In this document: positions 14,988-16,932 of the stretch, one piece after another
How positions within the stretch are numbered: position 1 is the first letter of the stretch
Layout: each line of letters begins with the position of its first letter
Assembly (NCBI GenBank): GCA_030043395.1
Contig: JASHXW010000231.1
Location: forward strand, 1 to 16,932
Origin: Streptosporangiaceae bacterium
GTDB taxonomy: Bacteria > Actinomycetota > Actinomycetes > Streptosporangiales > Streptosporangiaceae
Reading direction: 5' to 3'
DNA: 16,932 bases
Position numbers and translations under genes: made by a program
The notes under the pieces: model-generated
What the model was told of the DNA's origin: nothing
Seen by the model: the letters and a program-made list of their open reading frames with translations, nothing else
Databases searched by the model: none

Positions 14988-15713
14988 ATGTGCCCGAACT
15001 GTCAAGCCCCGACAAGACCCGGCGAGGACTTCTGCACGAGCTGTGGCACTGCACTGCGCCGCGACGACTCGGCCGCACAGCAGCCGCAGGGCCAGTACCC
15101 GTCCGCCGGGCAGCCTTTCGGCCAGCAGCCGCCCACGCGGGTCATCGGCCAGCCCGGGCCTGGCGGCCAGCAACCACCGCCACCGTACCCACCGCCCCAG
15201 CAGCAGTGGCCCCAGCAGCAGTGGCCCCAGCAGCCGCCGTCCGGCGGACCGCCGGCTCCCGGCTGGCAAGGCCAGGTCCAGCGCACGTCGACGCCGTTCC
15301 GGTTTGACCTCAAGCGCCTTGGCCAGGCGGACCGCATCATCGGCGGCGCCACGATCGTGATGCTCATCTCGCTGCTCCTGCCCTGGTACGGCTACCTCGG
15401 AGCCACCGAAGACGGGCTTAAGGCACATGGCTACCTGGTGATATCCCTGGTAATCGCCCTGGCGCTGATCGTCTACCTGGTCCTGCGTGCAGGCTGGGAC
15501 GCGCTTCCGTTCCGGTTGCCGATCGCGCACGCCCCGCTGCTCCTGATCGGGACAGGCGTGCAGTTCTTGTTCGTTCTCATCGCCTTCCTGTTCAAGCCGT
15601 TCTCGTTCCTGAGCTGGGAGATCGGCGCGTACCTGGCTCTGGTCGCTGCCGCCGTGGCGTGCGGGGTCATCGCCGTGCCGGCGATCAGGTCGCTCCAGGC
15701 GAGGCAGCCGTGA
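14988..15713 (+). CDS. Zinc-ribbon, Gln/Pro-linker, four-helix membrane protein
   Basis: The 241-residue protein begins with a C4 zinc ribbon right at the N-terminus (C2, C5, C16, C19: MCPNCQAP and DFCTSCGTAL). A Gln/Pro/Gly-rich linker (about residues 26-105, with PQQQW units) follows. Four hydrophobic helices lie at about 115-136, 147-170, 177-203 and 209-233; helix 1 ends LLPWYGYL and a short loop after it probably faces outside. The fold is not one I can name. ATG 14988 has GGAGG at 14975-14979, eight bases upstream, and the gene follows the propeller gene by 25 bases, so they are likely one transcript. The shared plan of ribbon, flexible linker and membrane part suggests that the cytosolic ribbons of neighbouring products bind each other or a common partner. 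Confidence 0.78.
   Translation: MCPNCQAPTRPGEDFCTSCGTALRRDDSAAQQPQGQYPSAGQPFGQQPPTRVIGQPGPGGQQPPPPYPPPQQQWPQQQWPQQPPSGGPPAPGWQGQVQRTSTPFRFDLKRLGQADRIIGGATIVMLISLLLPWYGYLGATEDGLKAHGYLVISLVIALALIVYLVLRAGWDALPFRLPIAHAPLLLIGTGVQFLFVLIAFLFKPFSFLSWEIGAYLALVAAAVACGVIAVPAIRSLQARQP
15195..15224 (+). repeat. Exact 15-base tandem repeat in the Gln/Pro linker
   Basis: CCCCAGCAGCAGTGG occurs twice in a row (15195-15209, 15210-15224), with a third, diverging copy beginning CCCCAGCAGCC. It encodes PQQQW units and probably arose by slippage. Confidence 0.85.
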
Positions 15714-15717
15714 GCGT

Positions 15718-15723
15718 TACAGT
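15718..15723 (+). promoter_or_regulatory. -10 box TACAGT of a possible leaderless promoter
   Basis: TACAGT fits TANNNT and ends six bases before ATG 15730, the same spacing as seen before the MarR and nuclease genes. No ribosome binding site is present in the 16-base gap. The DUF1707 gene may therefore be transcribed on its own as well as from upstream. Confidence 0.5.
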
Positions 15724-15729
15724 TTGCCC

Positions 15730-16386
15730 ATGATGGGCGAGATATCGCCGCTAGGGTCGGACTCAGGGTCGGGCAATCTCCGGGCGTCGCACGAGGACCG
15801 GGACCGGGTTATCGAGGCTCTGCGGGTCGCGGCGGGCGACGGGCGGCTGACGTCTGAGGAGCTCGACCAGCGCGTCGAGGTTGCGTTCTCCGCGAAGACC
15901 TACGGAGAGCTTGCCGCGCTGACGGCAGACCTGCCGGCCGGGAGTCAGTCGCTCGCCCCGGCGACCTCGGTCGCGCCTAAGGATGTCGGGCGCATCGACG
16001 CCAGGAGCGGCAACGCCATCCGGAACGGCCGCTGGGTCGTGCCACGCCGGCTCGAGGTCCGGGTGCGGAGCGGGAACGTCAAGCTGGACTTCACCGACGC
16101 GGTGATCTCGCACGCGGCGCTGGAGATCGACGCCGAGGTGCGCAGCGGCAACGTGGTCATCGTGACCCGGCCGGGCATTGCCGTGGACACCGACGAGGTC
16201 CAGGTACGCAGCGGCAACGTCCGGGTACGGCAACCGTGGGATAGCGACATCCCGGTCTCGTTGCTGATCACCGTGTCCGGCAAGGTCGGCAGCGGCAACC
16301 TGGTCGCGCGCCCGCCCCGCCGCTCTTTCTGGGCGTGGCTGCTGCGCAAGCCAAAGCCGTACGCCGCTGCGAGGCGCAGCCGGTAG
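15730..16386 (+). CDS. DUF1707 plus DUF4097-like beta-repeat protein
   Basis: The product has 218 residues. Residues about 18-70 match DUF1707 (RASHEDRDRVIEALRVAAGDGRL, then LTSEELDQRVEVAFSAKTYGEL), a short helical domain common at the N-terminus of actinobacterial cell-envelope proteins. Residues about 90-190 carry a recurring RSGN motif about every 21 residues (DARSGNAI, VRSGNVKL, VRSGNVVI, VRSGNVRV, VGSGNLVA), which matches the repetitive beta-sheet domain DUF4097. The C-terminus is basic (RRSFWAWLLRKPKP...) and may touch the membrane. No signal peptide is seen. Function is unknown; DUF1707 is often found beside envelope stress genes. ATG 15730 is preferred over TTG 15724 because the -10 box lies exactly six bases before it. 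Confidence 0.85.
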   Translation: MMGEISPLGSDSGSGNLRASHEDRDRVIEALRVAAGDGRLTSEELDQRVEVAFSAKTYGELAALTADLPAGSQSLAPATSVAPKDVGRIDARSGNAIRNGRWVVPRRLEVRVRSGNVKLDFTDAVISHAALEIDAEVRSGNVVIVTRPGIAVDTDEVQVRSGNVRVRQPWDSDIPVSLLITVSGKVGSGNLVARPPRRSFWAWLLRKPKPYAAARRSR

Positions 16387-16428
16387 CGCTGCAGCGAGTG
16401 CAGTCGCCGACCGGAAACGCGGCATAGG

Positions 16429-16434
16429 TAAGAT
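16429..16434 (+). promoter_or_regulatory. Possible -10 box TAAGAT before the PsiE-like gene
   Basis: TAAGAT lies in the most AT-rich patch of the 169-base gap between the DUF1707 gene and the PsiE-like gene. No convincing -35 hexamer is found. The stem-forming pair CGGTAGC (16381-16387) and GCTACCG (16440-16446) flanks it but is 52 bases apart. Confidence 0.25.
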
Positions 16435-16555
16435 TCCCGGCTACCGAGCGTCGTGGCACGAGCCGATGTGGAGCTGGATGTCAGTTTCAGCAGGTGGCGG
16501 CCAGCGAGATCCAGGGAGCGCCCGCCAGGACAGGTCACGCCAAGACGGCCAGGCA

Positions 16556-16932
16556 ATGCACAAGCCGATCGCTGCCTCGGTGTGGTTGCTCGAGCATGCG
16601 CAGGACCTGGTCTCGGTCCTGATCGGGCTGGTGCTCCTGGTGCTGGCTGGAGCCGTGCTGATCTCGGGGATCATCGAGTTCGCGGACATGGTCGGGAGCC
16701 AGTCATCGGGCGGCATCGCGGCGGCTGCTCAGGTGCTTCTAGACCGGGCCCTGTTCGTGCTCATACTGATCGAGATCGTGCACACGGTGGTCCTGTCCCT
16801 GCAGACCCACCGGCTGGTTGCCCAGCCCTTCGTCGTGGTCGGCTTGGTCGCCGTCATCCGGCGGATCCTGCTCCTGCTCAGCAGCACGGGACCGATCGAC
16901 ACCACCGAGCTCGCGGTGCTGATCGCAATGGT
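16556..16932 (+). CDS. PsiE-like (phosphate-starvation-inducible E family) membrane protein, partial
   Basis: The frame from ATG 16556 is open to the window end (125 codons, no stop), so the gene continues outside. It has hydrophobic helices at about residues 17-38, 61-80 and 89-107. Between the last two is the signature EIVHTVVLSLQTHRLVAQPF followed by VVVGLVAVIRRIL, as in the PsiE family. PsiE members are four-helix membrane proteins of unknown function, in E. coli under PhoB and cAMP-CRP control. In-frame ATGs at 16466 and 16478 are alternatives, but codons between 16478 and 16556 lack the strong third-position GC bias of the region, so 16556 is preferred. Its tie to the Hsp70 group is not clear because a 169-base gap precedes it. 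Confidence 0.65.
   Translation, partial: MHKPIAASVWLLEHAQDLVSVLIGLVLLVLAGAVLISGIIEFADMVGSQSSGGIAAAAQVLLDRALFVLILIEIVHTVVLSLQTHRLVAQPFVVVGLVAVIRRILLLLSSTGPIDTTELAVLIAM

Noticed and set aside
16381..16446. CGGTAGC/GCTACCG inverted repeat as a terminator
   Set aside because: The arms are only 7 bases and 52 bases apart, with no compact stem between them; this is within chance expectation for a GC-rich gap.

Overview
The window is high-GC DNA with strong G/C preference at third codon positions and many GTG starts. Several genes have TANNNT boxes six bases from the start codon, the pattern of leaderless transcripts. The gene families (DUF1707/DUF4097, MgtA-like mannosyltransferase, zinc-ribbon/Gln-Pro-rich proteins, DHA2 efflux pump) point to a high-GC actinomycete. 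I cannot name the genus from sequence alone.

Layout. (1) 1-1319, plus strand: the tail of a CaiB/BaiF-type CoA transferase, then a LigB-like extradiol dioxygenase and a LigA-like small subunit joined by an ATGA overlap; this looks like the end of an aromatic catabolism operon and is followed by a GC-rich hairpin. (2) 1452-4314, plus: a DMT/NIPA-like membrane protein and a TM0106-type protein carrying a Cas4/RecB-like Fe-S nuclease domain and a C-terminal RNase H-like domain. (3) 4364-8573, plus: a drug-handling cassette of a DHA2 efflux pump with a MarR-like winged helix fused to its C-terminus, a class A FAD monooxygenase, and a free-standing MarR regulator whose promoter carries two perfect palindromes. 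(4) 8596-10562, minus: an MgtA-like mannosyltransferase coupled by a 4-base overlap to an SGNH/GDSL hydrolase. (5) 10875-16932, plus: a lidless Hsp70, a J-domain-like protein without HPD that carries two zinc ribbons, a membrane-anchored double-zinc-ribbon protein with an outside seven-repeat beta-propeller, a zinc-ribbon four-helix membrane protein, a DUF1707/DUF4097 protein, and the start of a PsiE-like membrane protein.

The most interesting part is block 5. Three consecutive proteins share the plan 'cytosolic zinc ribbon(s) + disordered Gln/Pro/Ser/Thr linker + another domain', and they follow an Hsp70 without a lid and a J-like partner without the ATPase-stimulating HPD. This looks like a specialised, possibly membrane-linked chaperone or envelope-sensing module rather than a housekeeping DnaK system. 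That idea is inference; domain content and gene order are read directly from the sequence. The second point of interest is block 3, where a transporter-regulator fusion, an oxidative enzyme and a separate regulator with a visible operator suggest ligand-controlled detoxification.
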